From Citrobacter sp. Marseille-Q6884 (GTDB lineage Bacteria; Pseudomonadota; Gammaproteobacteria; Enterobacterales; Enterobacteriaceae): a stretch of 64,000 nt of DNA. Below the pieces are notes generated by a model. That model saw only the letters and a list, made by a program, of their open reading frames with translations. It searched no databases and was not told the origin of the DNA. The translations under genes were made by a program, and so were the position numbers. Numbering within the stretch: position 1 is the first letter of the stretch; each line of letters starts with the position of its first letter. Location of the stretch: the NCBI RefSeq assembly GCF_945906775.1, contig NZ_CAMDRE010000001.1:2108001-2172000 (forward strand), written 5' to 3'. Below are positions 40,028 to 49,424 of the stretch, piece by piece.

Positions 40028-41821
40028 TTAGCGTACCTGGACGGCGATGAGTTCGCTGCCGTCGTCGCCGAGCACATGGGTTGAACACGCCAGGCAGGGG
40101 TCGAAACTGTGCAGCGTGCGCAGGATCTCCAGCGGTTGATCCGGTATCGCCATTTGGGTGCCCATCAATGCCGCCTCGTAAGCACCAATTTGTCCCTTGG
40201 GATCGCGTGGGCTGGCATTCCAGGTGGTCGGCACCACGCACTGATACAGATCGATTTTTTGATCATGAATCGACGCCCAGTGCCCTAATGCCCCGCGAGG
40301 TGCTTCGGTAAAGCCGATCCCACGGCAGCGCTGCGGCCAGCTTGCGGGCTCCCATTTATCTGTATTGGCGGTGGCCAGATTGCCGTTCTTCAGGTTGGTC
40401 ATCAGTTTGTCGAAGAAATACTGCAGTTTGCTTACCGCCCACTGAGCCTCGTGGGCACGGCACAGAATGCGACCCAGCGTTGATTGCATACCCGAAAGCG
40501 GCAGGTTGAGCGCGGACATCATGCGATCCACGGATTCCACCGTGGCGGCATCCCCTTTGTGATAAGCAATCAGCGTGCGCGCCAACGGTCCGACCTCCAT
40601 GGCGTGTCCCCGCCAGCGCGGCGCTTTAATCCAGGAGTAGCGTTCTTGCTCGTTGAGTTGCTGGATATGGGTATCGCTGCCTTTGACATCGCCCGGGTTA
40701 TACCAGGGCTCGGTGATCCCTTCGAAGGGATGACGACCCAGCTGATCGTCTGGATAACGATACCAGGCGTGATCCACGAACTCCTGAATTTGCTGTTGAT
40801 CGTCAAGATCAACAGGCAGCACGTTTTTAAAATCACCGTTAATGACCGCGCCGCCTGGCATTAACAGGCTCTTCTGGCTGAAGTCATTGGCGATATCCGG
40901 GAACGCGCCGTAGCTCAAGACGCATTTATCAGAAAGCCCGGTGCCAATTTGACTCCATGCCTTATTGAACTGGCCGATGGCCAGCGCGTCAGGCACCATG
41001 ACGTTGTTGATGAAGTCCGCGGTGCGGGTGATGATCGACTGTACCAGGTTAAGGCGTTCCATATCGACTGCGCCTACTGCGCCACTCTGATCGATATTGA
41101 TCGCGCATGGCATACCGCCAACAATCCAGTTAGGATGCGGATTCTTACCGCCAAACACCGTATGGATTTTGATAATCTCGCGCTGAAAATCGAGCGCTTC
41201 CAGATAGTGGGCAAAGCCCATCAGGTTGGCCTCTGGCGACAGCTTGTACTGCGGATGCCCCCAATAACCGTTACGGAAGATCCCCAACTGACCGCCTTCG
41301 ACAAATTTCTTCAGACGATTTTGGACGTCAAAGAAATAGCCGGGTGAGGACATCGGCCAGGCAGAAAGGCTCTGCGCCAGTTGTGAAGTCGCGCGCGGGT
41401 CGGCTTTCAGGGCATTCAGAACGTCAATCCAGTCCATTCCGGCTAATTGATAAAAATGCACCAGATGGTCGTGGCACCACAGTGTGGCCAGCATAATATT
41501 GCGAATGATGTTGGCGTTGTCGGGCACCTTGATGCCAATGGCATCTTCAATGGCATACACCGAGGCAAGCGCATGGACGCCGGTGCATACTCCGCAAATC
41601 CGTTCGACAAATGCCCAGGCGTCACGCGGGTCGCGCCCCTGAAGAATGATCTCCAGTCCGCGAAACATGGTGCCGCAGGAAACCGCATTGGTGATGATGT
41701 TCTGCTCATCGATATTCACTTCACAACGCATATGCCCTTCAATGCGCGTAATCGGATCCACAACCAGACGGCGACCCGCATTGTTTAAGGTATATCCCTG
41801 AGTTTGATACGAAGTGCTCAT
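40028..41821 (-). CDS. hyaB: Hydrogenase-1 large (NiFe) subunit
   Basis: A 597-residue large subunit carrying the Ni-Fe(CN)2CO site, exported folded with HyaA. Ligand motifs: RICGVCTGVHALAS (about 76) and DPCLACSTH (about 574). HyaD cuts after that His, removing the tail VLGDDGSELIAVQVR. It oxidises hydrogen in the periplasm. Start ATG 41821 overlaps the hyaA stop (ATGA). No frameshift or missing ligand is seen. Confidence 0.98.
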   Translation of the reverse strand: MSTSYQTQGYTLNNAGRRLVVDPITRIEGHMRCEVNIDEQNIITNAVSCGTMFRGLEIILQGRDPRDAWAFVERICGVCTGVHALASVYAIEDAIGIKVPDNANIIRNIMLATLWCHDHLVHFYQLAGMDWIDVLNALKADPRATSQLAQSLSAWPMSSPGYFFDVQNRLKKFVEGGQLGIFRNGYWGHPQYKLSPEANLMGFAHYLEALDFQREIIKIHTVFGGKNPHPNWIVGGMPCAINIDQSGAVGAVDMERLNLVQSIITRTADFINNVMVPDALAIGQFNKAWSQIGTGLSDKCVLSYGAFPDIANDFSQKSLLMPGGAVINGDFKNVLPVDLDDQQQIQEFVDHAWYRYPDDQLGRHPFEGITEPWYNPGDVKGSDTHIQQLNEQERYSWIKAPRWRGHAMEVGPLARTLIAYHKGDAATVESVDRMMSALNLPLSGMQSTLGRILCRAHEAQWAVSKLQYFFDKLMTNLKNGNLATANTDKWEPASWPQRCRGIGFTEAPRGALGHWASIHDQKIDLYQCVVPTTWNASPRDPKGQIGAYEAALMGTQMAIPDQPLEILRTLHSFDPCLACSTHVLGDDGSELIAVQVR

Positions 41822-42945
41822 GCCTGTTTATCCTCATTGTCTGGCTGCGGTTGTTCGGCGTCTGCTAATTGTTGTTTATGGCGGTGGTGTTGATTGACGA
41901 CGCTGGCGACAGCGTGGACGCCAACGCTGGCCGCCACGACGCCAAGCGCGGTGAGGCCCACGGTATCGGCGGTTGAATGCGTACCCATTTGTGGAATATC
42001 GACGACACGGCTGTAGAACGAACCGCGATCCCAGAAGCCGTTTTCTGAGCATCCCAGACAACCGTGGCCGGACTGGATGGGGAAGGAGACGCCGTCATTC
42101 CAGCGGGTGGTGGAGCAGGCGTTATAGGTGGTTGGCCCTTTACAGCCCATTTTGTACAGGCAATAGCCTTTGCGGGCGGCGTCATCGTCCCAGCTCTCGA
42201 CGAACTCCCCGGCGTCAAAGTGGGCGCGACGGTAGCACTTGTCGTGAATACGCTGACCATAAAACATTAGCGGACGCCCCAGGCGGTCGAGTTCGGGAAG
42301 ACGATCAAAGGTCACCATGTAGGTAATGATGGCGCTCATAACATCGGGAATGGGAGGACAACCGGGCACTTTAACGATCGGCTTGTCAGTGATCACCTTG
42401 TCGATAGGCGTTGCCTGGGTTGGATTCGGTCGGGCAGCCTGAACGCAGCCCCAGGAGGCGCAGGTTCCCCAGGCGATAATCGCGCTGGCACCGGCTGCGG
42501 CTCTTTTCAGCTTCTCAATAAAGGGACGTCCGCCGCTGATGCAGAACATACCTTGTTCACCCAGGGGAGGATTGCCTTCGACTGCCAGAATATATCTGCC
42601 GTGGTATTGGCTGAGAATGTCATCAAATACCGCTTCGGCCTGCGTCCCGGCGGCGGCCATCAGGGTGTCGTCGTAATCGAGGGAAATCAGTGAGAGGATG
42701 ACGTCTTTGGCGAGAGGATGAGAGGAGCGGATAAACGATTCGGTGCAGCAGGTACACTCCAGACCGTGGATCCAGACCACCGGAATTCTGGGTTTATTCT
42801 CCAGAGCCCAGGCGATTTTGGGCGTCATTCCGGCCCCTAAACCCAGCGATGTGGCAGCAAGGCTACAATATTTGAGAAAACTACGTCGGCTCACTCCCTT
42901 ACGACGCATGGCCTGATAAAAGGTCTCCTCGTTATTCGTATTCAT
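41818..42945 (-). CDS. hyaA: Hydrogenase-1 small (iron-sulfur) subunit
   Basis: A 375-residue subunit with three Fe-S clusters. It has a twin-arginine signal (RKGVSRRSFLKYCSLAATSL, about 15-34) and a C-terminal membrane anchor (about 327-348). The proximal cluster region reads HGLECTCCTESF and GTCASWGCVQ; the two extra cysteines in these motifs mark the oxygen-tolerant type of group 1 hydrogenases. ATG 42945 gives the conserved MNTNNEETFYQAMRRKG start. First gene of the hya operon; its promoter must lie between here and 43154. Confidence 0.97.
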   Translation of the reverse strand: MNTNNEETFYQAMRRKGVSRRSFLKYCSLAATSLGLGAGMTPKIAWALENKPRIPVVWIHGLECTCCTESFIRSSHPLAKDVILSLISLDYDDTLMAAAGTQAEAVFDDILSQYHGRYILAVEGNPPLGEQGMFCISGGRPFIEKLKRAAAGASAIIAWGTCASWGCVQAARPNPTQATPIDKVITDKPIVKVPGCPPIPDVMSAIITYMVTFDRLPELDRLGRPLMFYGQRIHDKCYRRAHFDAGEFVESWDDDAARKGYCLYKMGCKGPTTYNACSTTRWNDGVSFPIQSGHGCLGCSENGFWDRGSFYSRVVDIPQMGTHSTADTVGLTALGVVAASVGVHAVASVVNQHHRHKQQLADAEQPQPDNEDKQA

Positions 42946-43100
42946 AACACGCGTTTCTTCCCCCTTTGAGTCCTGGCGCACGCCGCCAGTGATAATGGAA
43001 AAAGCGTATCCGATCAGAGGGGAGAAACAATGCAAAGACTGTGGTTATGTCTTATAGCGATATATTCGTGACTGTTATCTGTTTTTCACAGGCTGGGCAT

Positions 43101-43132
43101 AAAAAAACGCACAGGGGGGACCGCCCTGTGCG
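43101..43132 (-). terminator. Terminator of the puuDRCB side
   Basis: Read on the minus strand: CGCACAGGGCGGTCCCCCCTGTGCG-type stem then TTTTTTT, just after the puuB stop at 43154. It separates the puu genes from the hyaA promoter region. Confidence 0.88.
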
Positions 43133-43153
43133 TCGGGTTTACAGACGAAGAAC

Positions 43154-44434
43154 TCAAACCCCAAGGCGATCACGTAAGCTGTAATAAGCCGCACCCATGG
43201 CGGTAAACGGAATGCGCAGGCTGCGGCCACCCGGGAACGGGTAGTGGGGGAGATTAGCGAAAGCGTCAAAGCGCTCGGCATCCCCGCGCAGCAGTTCGGA
43301 AATCAGGCGTCCTGCCAGATGGGTACAGGTCACACCGTGGCCGCTGTAGCCCTGCATGTAATAAATGTTGGTATCAAGGCGGCCGAACTGCGGCATGCGC
43401 GATAACGTCAACAGGAAATTACCGGTCCAGCGGTAATCAATTTTCACGCCCCGCAGTTGCGGGAACGTCTTCAGCAGTTTCGGCATTACCAGACGCTCAA
43501 TATCGTCCGGGTCGCGTGCGCCGTAGACCACGCCACCGCCGTACAGCAGGCGGTTATCCCCTGTCAGACGGTAGTAATCCAGCAGGTAGTTACAATCTTC
43601 CACACAGTAGTTTTTCGGGATCAGCGAACGTGCGACGTCGGCAGACAGCGGTTCGGTGGTTAACACCTGCGTGCCGCATGGCATGCTGCTTTTTGCCAGC
43701 GCAGGTTCAAGTTTATCACCCAGATAGGCGTTGCCCGCGACGATCACATAGCGCGCGGTGACCTGACCTTGCTCGGTGCTGACCACGGCCGGGCTGGTGT
43801 GCTGAATACGGGTGACCGGCGACTGTTCGAAGACGCGCCCGCCGTTCAGACGAATGGCGTTAGCCTCGCCAATCGCCAGATTCAGCGGATGAATATGACC
43901 GCCACTGTGATCGAGCAGTGCGCCGACATAGCGGTCGCTGCTGACTTCACGGCGAATTTCGCTGCTGTCCAGCAGTTCAAGCTGCGTATTGCCGTAGCGT
44001 TCCCAGTTCGACTTCTGCTCTTCCAGCGTTTCCATCTGCTTGTGGTTCAGCGCCACAAACAACCCGCCAGGGCGATAGTCGCATTCGATCTGATAGCGTT
44101 TGATGCGTTCGCGGATGATATTGCCGCCTTCAAACATCATGCCGCCGAGCATCTTGGCGGCATCCGGGCCATAGGTGCGTTCGATGACGTCGATATCGCG
44201 GCTGTAGGAGTTAACCAGTTGGCCACCGTTACGCCCGCTGGCACCGAAGCCAATGCGCGCGGATTCCAGTAACACCACGTCGTAACCCATTTCCGCTAAA
44301 TGCAGAGCAGAAGAGAGTCCGGTATAGCCGCCTCCCACAACGCAGACATCACAGCTAACCGATTCGGTGAGCGTGGGAAACGGTTCGTACTGATTGGCGC
44401 TTGCGGCGTAATAACTGTGGGTATGTTCAGTCAT
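43154..44434 (-). CDS. puuB: Gamma-glutamylputrescine oxidoreductase
   Basis: A 426-residue FAD-dependent amine oxidase (DAO family) that converts gamma-glutamylputrescine to gamma-glutamyl-gamma-aminobutyraldehyde. The dinucleotide-binding motif DVCVVGGGYTGLSSALHLAE is at residues 30-49; GFGASGRNGGQLVNSYSRDI (about 62) and GYSGHGVTCTHLAGRL (about 368) are family blocks. It starts three bases after the puuC stop and ends the cluster. In E. coli puuE (GABA aminotransferase) comes next; here a terminator and the hya operon follow instead. Confidence 0.97.
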   Translation of the reverse strand: MTEHTHSYYAASANQYEPFPTLTESVSCDVCVVGGGYTGLSSALHLAEMGYDVVLLESARIGFGASGRNGGQLVNSYSRDIDVIERTYGPDAAKMLGGMMFEGGNIIRERIKRYQIECDYRPGGLFVALNHKQMETLEEQKSNWERYGNTQLELLDSSEIRREVSSDRYVGALLDHSGGHIHPLNLAIGEANAIRLNGGRVFEQSPVTRIQHTSPAVVSTEQGQVTARYVIVAGNAYLGDKLEPALAKSSMPCGTQVLTTEPLSADVARSLIPKNYCVEDCNYLLDYYRLTGDNRLLYGGGVVYGARDPDDIERLVMPKLLKTFPQLRGVKIDYRWTGNFLLTLSRMPQFGRLDTNIYYMQGYSGHGVTCTHLAGRLISELLRGDAERFDAFANLPHYPFPGGRSLRIPFTAMGAAYYSLRDRLGV

Positions 44435-44436
44435 GA

Positions 44437-45924
44437 TTAAGACTCCAGGGAGATCCAGATAGTTTTCAGTTCGCTAAATTTTTCCAGGGCATGTAACGAC
44501 TTATCGCGACCGTTGCCGCTTTGCTTATAACCACCGAACGGCACGGTCATATCACCGTCGTTGTAGTTATTAACGAATACGGAACCGGCTTTCAGGCGAC
44601 GACTCATGCGGTGGGCACGGGAGAGATCCCGGGTCCAGACGGCGGCGCCAAGGCCGTAGTCGCTGTCGTTGGCGAGCGCCAGCGCTTCGGCCTCGTGGCT
44701 AAAGCGAGTGATGGTCAGTACCGGGCCGAAGATCTCGTCACGGCTGATGTGGGCTTGCGGCGCGGCATCGACAAAAATCGTCGGGCCGATAACGGCCGGA
44801 TGCACGTGGCTGCGCCCATCCAGCGCGAGCGTACCTTGTGACTCGCCGTCGCGAATAAAACTGTGCACAGTATCGGCATGGGCATTGTCGATCAGCGTAC
44901 CCATCGTGGTCTCAGGATCCAGCGGGTTGCCCGGCTGCCAGTTTTTCGCCTGCTCTTTCAGCAAGGCGATGAACGCATCGGCAATACTCTCTTCCAGCAG
45001 CAGGCGCGTACCGGCGATACAAACCTGGCCCTGGTTATAGAAGATGCCTGCGGCCGTTGTGGCGGCGGCTTTTGCCAGATCCGGGCAGTCGGCAAACACA
45101 ATGTTGGCGCTTTTGCCGCCGGCTTCCAGCCAGACGCGTTTCATATTGCTGTCGCCCGCGTCTTTCAGCAGCTGCTTGCCGGTGCGTGTGGAGCCTGTAA
45201 AGGTGATCACATCAACATCGGAATGTTGCGACAGCGCTTGTCCTGCTTCGTGGCCATATCCGCTAATGACGCTAAGGACGCCATCGGGCAAGCCGGCTTT
45301 TTTGGCCAGGGCGGCAAGACGGATCGCCGTCAGTGGGGATTTCTCAGAGGGTTTGAGAATCACGCTGTTACCCGCAGCCAGCGCCGGACCGAGCTTCCAG
45401 CAGGCCAGCAGCAGGGGAAAATTCCACGGCACGATGGCGGCGATAACGCCCACCGGTTCGCGCACAATCAGCGCCAGATCGTTCACTGAGGTAGTGGCAA
45501 CTTCGCCGTAGACTTTATCAATGGCTTCGGCGTACCAACGGATGGCGCGTGCTGCGCCTGGAATATCATCACGCAGGCTATGGCGAATAGGTTTACCGGT
45601 ATCGAGCGTTTCCAGTAGCGCCAGCTCCTCGTGATGCTGCTCCATTAAATCAGCGAGCTTGTTCAGTACCGCTTTGCGCTGAGCCGGTGCCGCCTGTGAC
45701 CAGTCTCCCCGTTCAAAGACGGCGCGGGCCGCGGTGACCGCACGATCCACATCCGCTTTTTTGCCACGGGCAACCTTGGCGAGCGGACGCTGTCCTGCCG
45801 GGTCCTGTGTAATAAACGTTTCGTTATCGGCGGCAGCGCAATATTCGCCGTTAATAAATAAACGGGTTTCCGGCGAATAATGACTGGCTTTTTCACGCCA
45901 ATATTTCAGATTCTGAAAGTTCAT
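44437..45924 (-). CDS. puuC: Gamma-glutamyl-gamma-aminobutyraldehyde dehydrogenase
   Basis: A 495-residue NAD(P)-dependent aldehyde dehydrogenase forming gamma-glutamyl-GABA. Key segments: IVPWNFPLLLACWKLGPALA (about 163), FTGSTRTGKQLL (about 240), general-base VWLEAGGKSANIV (about 264) and catalytic Cys in FYNQGQVCIAGTRLLLEES (about 296-314). Full length. It lies about 140 bases downstream of puuR and three bases upstream of puuB; ATG 45924 follows AAGGAG. Confidence 0.97.
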   Translation of the reverse strand: MNFQNLKYWREKASHYSPETRLFINGEYCAAADNETFITQDPAGQRPLAKVARGKKADVDRAVTAARAVFERGDWSQAAPAQRKAVLNKLADLMEQHHEELALLETLDTGKPIRHSLRDDIPGAARAIRWYAEAIDKVYGEVATTSVNDLALIVREPVGVIAAIVPWNFPLLLACWKLGPALAAGNSVILKPSEKSPLTAIRLAALAKKAGLPDGVLSVISGYGHEAGQALSQHSDVDVITFTGSTRTGKQLLKDAGDSNMKRVWLEAGGKSANIVFADCPDLAKAAATTAAGIFYNQGQVCIAGTRLLLEESIADAFIALLKEQAKNWQPGNPLDPETTMGTLIDNAHADTVHSFIRDGESQGTLALDGRSHVHPAVIGPTIFVDAAPQAHISRDEIFGPVLTITRFSHEAEALALANDSDYGLGAAVWTRDLSRAHRMSRRLKAGSVFVNNYNDGDMTVPFGGYKQSGNGRDKSLHALEKFSELKTIWISLES

Positions 45925-46062
45925 AGCTACTCCTTTTATATCAATAAGATAAAGTTCGTTGCTGATCTTTTTCAGGCAAAATCAGGCTGCACGATGCCCC
46001 AGGGATTTCCCCTGTTAATGCGCGTTATTTAAGAAGGCCTGAGAAACTCAGGCCGGTACTCA

Positions 46063-46620
46063 TTAGAATGTGGTGGGAGTGTGGGCACTGATGATGCGGC
46101 AGATTCCTGCCGAGGTGTTGCTGAAGCTATGCGGTATGCCGGTATTAATGGCATAACTTTGCCCTTCAACAAGATGATACGTTTGACCGTTGATGGTCAG
46201 TATCACTTCACCTTCCAGTATTGTCCCAATCTCTTCACCCTGGTGTTTAATTCTCTCCCCGGTCGTCGTGCCTGGCTGATAGGTTTCAAACATCATTGCC
46301 AGCGTACGATTAGGATTTCCGTTGTGAACCAGCTTCATGGATACTCCCTGACTCCCGATCTCAATCAGATCATCCTGATTGATAACCACCTGCGGTTCGT
46401 CAGGCTTTTCCGGTTCCGCGAAGAACTCGGAGAGCGACAGCCCATATACTTTCAATAGCTTTTGCAGCGTACTGATGGCAGGACTGACTTTGTCCTGCTC
46501 AATGGTGCTGATGGCGCTATGCGTTAACCCAGACAGTTCGGCGGCACGACGCTGCGAAAGACCCAATTGCTGGCGGATCTCTGACAAACGTTTACCCGGC
46601 GCCAGGCCGTCATCGCTCAT
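46063..46620 (-). CDS. puuR: Putrescine utilisation repressor
   Basis: A 185-residue repressor with an N-terminal helix-turn-helix of the XRE type (LSEIRQQLGLSQRRAAELSG, then LTHSAISTIEQDKVSPAIST; about 12-52) and a C-terminal cupin domain (GTTTGERIKHQGEEIGTILE through HSFSN; about 115-175) that senses putrescine or a related compound. It represses puuD and puuA divergent promoters. It lies 25 bases downstream of puuD. Confidence 0.96.
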   Translation of the reverse strand: MSDDGLAPGKRLSEIRQQLGLSQRRAAELSGLTHSAISTIEQDKVSPAISTLQKLLKVYGLSLSEFFAEPEKPDEPQVVINQDDLIEIGSQGVSMKLVHNGNPNRTLAMMFETYQPGTTTGERIKHQGEEIGTILEGEVILTINGQTYHLVEGQSYAINTGIPHSFSNTSAGICRIISAHTPTTF

Positions 46621-46645
46621 AATTGCATTTCCTTAACAGTAGGGG

Positions 46646-47410
46646 TCAGAGTCGCTGTTTTTCAGCGAGGTGGTTCTGACAGGCGGTGATAAATCCTTCC
46701 AGTAACAAACGCGACAGGGCGTATTCGCTACTGTTCCATTCCGGGTGCCACTGCACGCCGAGCGCGAAAGGATGGTCGTGAACGCTGGCGGCCTCTACCA
46801 GCCCATCCTGCGATCGTGCTTCCACGCGCAACAACGGACCAAGGGTTTTCGCGCCCTGGCCATGTAAGGAATTAACCCAAAACGTGTTGCAACCTGGTAT
46901 TAGCTGCGACAGCAATCCTCCCTGTTGAACCTGCACTTCATGAGATGGCGCATATTGCTGCTCCACCGGGAGTTCCGCGTCTTCACGATGTTCCAGGAAC
47001 TGGGGGTGATCGCACAGGCGACGATACAGAGTCCCGCCGGTAGCGACAACTAATTCCTGTAAACCCCGGCAGATGGCGAAAATGGGAATGCGCCTTTCGA
47101 GCCCGGCGGTAATGAGCGCCATACTCAGAAGATCACGCCCGGGATCGGCGTCAGGCTCATCGCCATTTTCACCATAGAGGTGCGGCTGCACATTGCTTGG
47201 GCTTCCTGGCAGGAAGATGCCATCCAGTTTGGGTAATAACGTATTCAGTAGTTCTGGCTCCGCGAGCGCATGGGGAAGAGCAATCGGTAATCCACCGGCA
47301 TTCAATACCGCATTCAGGTACTTTTCTTGCAGAGTCTGGGTCTGATGACCCTTAAGCCTGTTCCTGCACATCACTACACCAATAACTGGCTTGTCAAATA
47401 TATTGCCCAT
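46646..47410 (-). CDS. puuD: Gamma-glutamyl-GABA hydrolase
   Basis: A 254-residue class I glutamine-amidotransferase-like hydrolase that splits gamma-glutamyl-GABA to glutamate and GABA. Nucleophile Cys lies in IPIFAICRGLQELVVATGG (about 108-126); the His/Glu pair is in ALGVQWHPEWNSSEYALSR (about 217-235). ATG 47410 gives the E. coli length and the conserved PVIGVVMCRNRLKGH start; the frame is open to 47464. First gene on this side of the divergent puu promoter. Confidence 0.95.
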   Translation of the reverse strand: MGNIFDKPVIGVVMCRNRLKGHQTQTLQEKYLNAVLNAGGLPIALPHALAEPELLNTLLPKLDGIFLPGSPSNVQPHLYGENGDEPDADPGRDLLSMALITAGLERRIPIFAICRGLQELVVATGGTLYRRLCDHPQFLEHREDAELPVEQQYAPSHEVQVQQGGLLSQLIPGCNTFWVNSLHGQGAKTLGPLLRVEARSQDGLVEAASVHDHPFALGVQWHPEWNSSEYALSRLLLEGFITACQNHLAEKQRL

Positions 47411-47462
47411 GATCGACCTCACGTTTTGGAATAAATTATTGCCAAACGGTTCCTTGTTGTGC

Positions 47463-47580
47463 AATTACGTTCATTATTTTCTCAATCTAGCAGTGAGATA
47501 ACCTTCTAGCAAACTTAATTTAACATTTGACAAACAAATTGTTTGCATCCAGAGTCGAAGAGTGGACATTATATTTAACA
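47463..47580. promoter_or_regulatory. Divergent puuD-puuA control region with PuuR-box-like sites
   Basis: Two sites resemble the PuuR box, whose inverse reads TGTTCATTATATTTT: CGTTCATTATTTTC at 47468-47481 near puuD, and TGGACATTATATTT at 47563-47576 near puuA. CAAACAAATTGTTTG at 47531-47545 is a near-perfect palindrome between them. A ribosome site for puuA is present but the exact -10/-35 cannot be assigned with confidence. Confidence 0.6.
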
Positions 47581-47621
47581 GTCGAATCACAGAACAGCTT
47601 ACCTGGCAACGGCGGTGAATC

Positions 47622-49040
47622 ATGGAAACCAATATCGTAGAAGTTGAGAATTTTGTTCAGCACTCGGAAGAAAGACGAAGTAGCGCGTTTGCGCGTGAAG
47701 TAAAGCAGTATCTGGAACGCTATCCCAACACGCAGTTTGTGGATGTGCTGTTAACCGATCTGAACGGCTGCTTCCGCGGCAAGCGCATTCCCGTTTCTGG
47801 ACTGCATAAGTTAGAGAAGGGCTGTTATTTCCCCGCATCCGTCTTTGCGATGGATATTCTTGGCAATGTGGTCGAAGAGGCAGGGTTAGGTCAGGAGCTG
47901 GGTGAGCCGGACCGTACGTGTGTGCCAGTGCTCGGTACGTTGACGCCTTCGGCAGCCGATCCGGAGTATATCGGGCAGATGATGCTGACGATGCTGGATG
48001 AAGATGGCGCTCCCTTTGACGTTGAGCCGCGGAACGTGTTGAACCGACTCTGGCAGAAACTGCGCCAGCGCGGCCTGTTCCCCGTCGTAGCGGTAGAGCT
48101 GGAGTTCTATTTACTTGATCGTAAGCGTGATTCCGAAGGGTACCTTCAGCCGCCGTGTGCGCCGGGAACGGACGATCGCAATACCCAAAGTCAGGTTTAC
48201 TCCGTTGATAACCTGAACCACTTCGCGGATGTACTGAACGATATCGACGAACTGGCCAAATTACAGTTGATCCCTGCTGACGGCGCTGTTGCCGAAGCCT
48301 CTCCCGGTCAGTTTGAAATCAACCTCTATCATACCGATAACGTGCTCGATGCCTGTGACGATGCGCTGGCGCTGAAACGCCTGGTACGTCTGGTGGCGGA
48401 GAAACATAAGATGCATGCCACGTTTATGGCAAAGCCCTATGAGGAGCATGCGGGTAGCGGGATGCATATTCACATCAGCATCATGAATAACAAAGGCGAG
48501 AACGTACTGGCTGATGCGGAGGGTGAAGATTCTGCGTTATTAAAGCGTGCGCTTGCCGGAATGATTGATCTGATGCCGGCATCGATGGCGCTGCTGGCAC
48601 CGAACGTGAACTCTTACCGTCGCTTCCAGCCGGGAATGTATGTCCCGACTCAGGCCTCCTGGGGGCACAACAACCGTACGGTGGCACTGCGCATTCCGTG
48701 TGGCGATCGTGATAACCATCGTGTTGAGTATCGTGTCGCGGGGGCTGATGCCAATCCGTATCTCGTTATGGCGACCATTCTGGCCGGGATCCTCCATGGT
48801 CTGGATAACGAGCTACCGTTGCAGGAAGAAGTGGAAGGCAACGGTCTTGAGCAGGAGGGATTGCCATTCCCCATCCGTCAGAGCGATGCGCTGTGGGAGT
48901 TCACACAAAACGATCATCTGCGTGAGTTGTTAGGTGAACGTTTTAGCCACGTCTATCACGCCTGTAAAAACGATGAACTTGTCCAGTTTGAACGTCTTAT
49001 TACCGACACTGAAATTGAGTGGATGTTGAAAAATGCCTGA
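47622..49040 (+). CDS. puuA: Gamma-glutamylputrescine synthetase
   Basis: A 472-residue glutamine-synthetase-like enzyme that joins glutamate to putrescine with ATP, the first step of this route. Glutamine synthetase family blocks are visible: FPVVAVELEFYLLDRKRDSE (about 151), EASPGQFEINLYHTDNVLDA (about 225), MAKPYEEHAGSGMHIHIS (about 268), and NNRTVALRIPCGDRDNHRVE (about 350). Length matches E. coli PuuA. Divergent from puuD; puuP lies 384 bases downstream. Confidence 0.97.
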   Translation: METNIVEVENFVQHSEERRSSAFAREVKQYLERYPNTQFVDVLLTDLNGCFRGKRIPVSGLHKLEKGCYFPASVFAMDILGNVVEEAGLGQELGEPDRTCVPVLGTLTPSAADPEYIGQMMLTMLDEDGAPFDVEPRNVLNRLWQKLRQRGLFPVVAVELEFYLLDRKRDSEGYLQPPCAPGTDDRNTQSQVYSVDNLNHFADVLNDIDELAKLQLIPADGAVAEASPGQFEINLYHTDNVLDACDDALALKRLVRLVAEKHKMHATFMAKPYEEHAGSGMHIHISIMNNKGENVLADAEGEDSALLKRALAGMIDLMPASMALLAPNVNSYRRFQPGMYVPTQASWGHNNRTVALRIPCGDRDNHRVEYRVAGADANPYLVMATILAGILHGLDNELPLQEEVEGNGLEQEGLPFPIRQSDALWEFTQNDHLRELLGERFSHVYHACKNDELVQFERLITDTEIEWMLKNA

Positions 49041-49424
49041 TTGTGATGCTGCCCGGTGCGCCCTGTTTTCCGGGTCAGCGACACCTTGTTTAGTCATTGA
49101 AAAAGAAGTCGCATCATGCGGTCTGAGCGGAGCCAGCCCGTACATATTGCAGGATTTCCTGCCATTTCCCGGATGTCGCGTAATGGAGCGCTTGCGACAA
49201 CGGGTCTTCAGATAACCGACAGAGTTTGTGACGAGGAAATGTGATGATGCCAGTATTTAAAAACCAGCCCCGCGTGAGCATCCATGGCTCCCGCAGTAAG
49301 TACGGACCACAACTGTGCCGTGAGACATTGACGCCTTTTATGTGGAGATCTTCCCCGACACGACCCAGGTTTGCTGTGCCGACGTTTCGAACGCAGACCT
49401 GGACGCGTGGCGGGGAGGATCGCT
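49041..49424. other. Gap between puuA and puuP
   Basis: No gene is supported; short frames (49033-49215, 49241-49435) have arginine- and proline-rich translations with no family features. GGGGAGG at 49412 is the puuP ribosome site. In E. coli puuP precedes puuA; here it follows it, so this gap may hold a separate puuP promoter or a long leader. Confidence 0.5.

Noticed and set aside
43769..44272. 167-codon plus-strand frame within puuB
   Set aside because: Antisense shadow of puuB with no family features.
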